DNA of 64,000 bases from Sphingopyxis flava (GTDB taxonomy: Bacteria; Pseudomonadota; Alphaproteobacteria; Sphingomonadales; Sphingomonadaceae), in the NCBI RefSeq assembly GCF_900168005.1, contig NZ_FUYP01000012.1, positions 55,609 to 119,608 of the forward strand, read 5' to 3'. The position numbers were made by a program, and so were the translations under genes. Shown in pieces: positions 63,896-64,000 of this stretch. The notes under the pieces are model-generated. The model ran no database searches. It was given only the letters and a program-made list of their open reading frames with translations, and was not told the origin of the DNA. Every line of letters starts with the position of its first letter. Position 1 is the first letter of the stretch.

Positions 63896-64000
63896 TTATT
63901 CGTGACGATGTTGTTCTTGGGGAAGATCAATCGTTGGCGGCAGCGGGCGTTTGAGCAGGCCGAGTGCCTCCGCTGCGTCTATTTCATCGCGTGGGATCGA
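63896..64000 (-). CDS. C-terminal end of a gene cut by the right edge
   Basis: A minus-strand frame open from the window end to a TAA at 63898-63896. It encodes 34 residues (SIPRDEIDAAEALGLLKRPL, then PPTIDLPQEQHRHE). Codon use fits coding sequence but the product cannot be named. Confidence 0.4.
   Translation of the reverse strand, partial: SIPRDEIDAAEALGLLKRPLPPTIDLPQEQHRHE

Overview
The window is a GC-rich, gene-dense bacterial chromosome segment. Its content points to an alphaproteobacterium, most likely a sphingomonad close to Sphingopyxis. The evidence is the alphaproteobacterial gene set (mipZ, divK with a DUF3572 gene, mmcB, the holA-lptE-leuS-DUF3576 cluster, COQ9, lptB-rpoN), a large TonB-dependent receptor, and many GTG/TTG starts with 1-4 bp gene overlaps. 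The genus is inference. About 63 protein genes are supported. I see no rRNA, tRNA, CRISPR array, prophage or insertion sequence.

Layout. 1-3.8 kb: ligase-associated DNA repair pair (Lhr-type helicase, cut by the left edge, and pdeM) with an aspartyl protease gene between them. 4-8.7 kb: TonB-dependent receptor and a CPA-type antiporter. 8.7-13.4 kb: holA-lptE-leuS-DUF3576 on the minus strand. 13.6-20.2 kb: unknown exported protein, ThiE-like protein, YggS, L33, TonB, gltX, nadE. 20.3-25.5 kb: prs, a decayed VOC (glyoxalase-like) gene, a TetR regulator divergent from an inositol-phosphatase family gene, a GFA protein, L35-L20 and an AraC regulator. 25.6-34.4 kb: pheST, msrB, a class A penicillin-binding protein, three overlapping minus-strand genes (metallopeptidase, YcgN, SCO) and an ankyrin protein. 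34.4-36.8 kb: ribB-ribH plus a small membrane protein. 36.8-42.9 kb: old yellow enzyme, DMT exporter, COQ9, feoAB, ssb, mmcB. 43-49.8 kb: ribE-ribD, a membrane protein, a thioesterase and two peptidases. 49.9-53.3 kb: MarR regulator coupled to an S41 peptidase, a HAD hydrolase, L36 and galE. 53.4-59 kb: rpoN, lptB, a phosphohexomutase, mipZ, panC. 59.2-64 kb: Sel1-like protein, GNAT, RidA, HAD, DUF3572, divK, patatin and two poorly supported fragments.

How it fits together. This is mostly core metabolism, translation, envelope assembly and cell-cycle control. Riboflavin synthesis is split between ribB-ribH (34-36 kb) and ribE-ribD (43-44.6 kb). Outer-membrane and LPS assembly is represented by lptE and lptB, which are not adjacent. 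Iron uptake is represented by tonB, feoAB and the receptor. mipZ, divK and a CtrA-like box upstream of the Sel1-like gene touch the cell-cycle circuit.

The most interesting signals are: a RibB with an N-terminal XRE-like helix-turn-helix, a zinc-less GTP cyclohydrolase II-like tail and palindromes just upstream of its start; an orphan plus-strand terminator at 45.2 kb that implies an unannotated small RNA next to a perfect palindrome; a galE Shine-Dalgarno sequence carried in a hairpin loop; a MarR gene whose start codon lies in a palindrome and which overlaps a peptidase gene; and a UUCG-capped hairpin after rplT.
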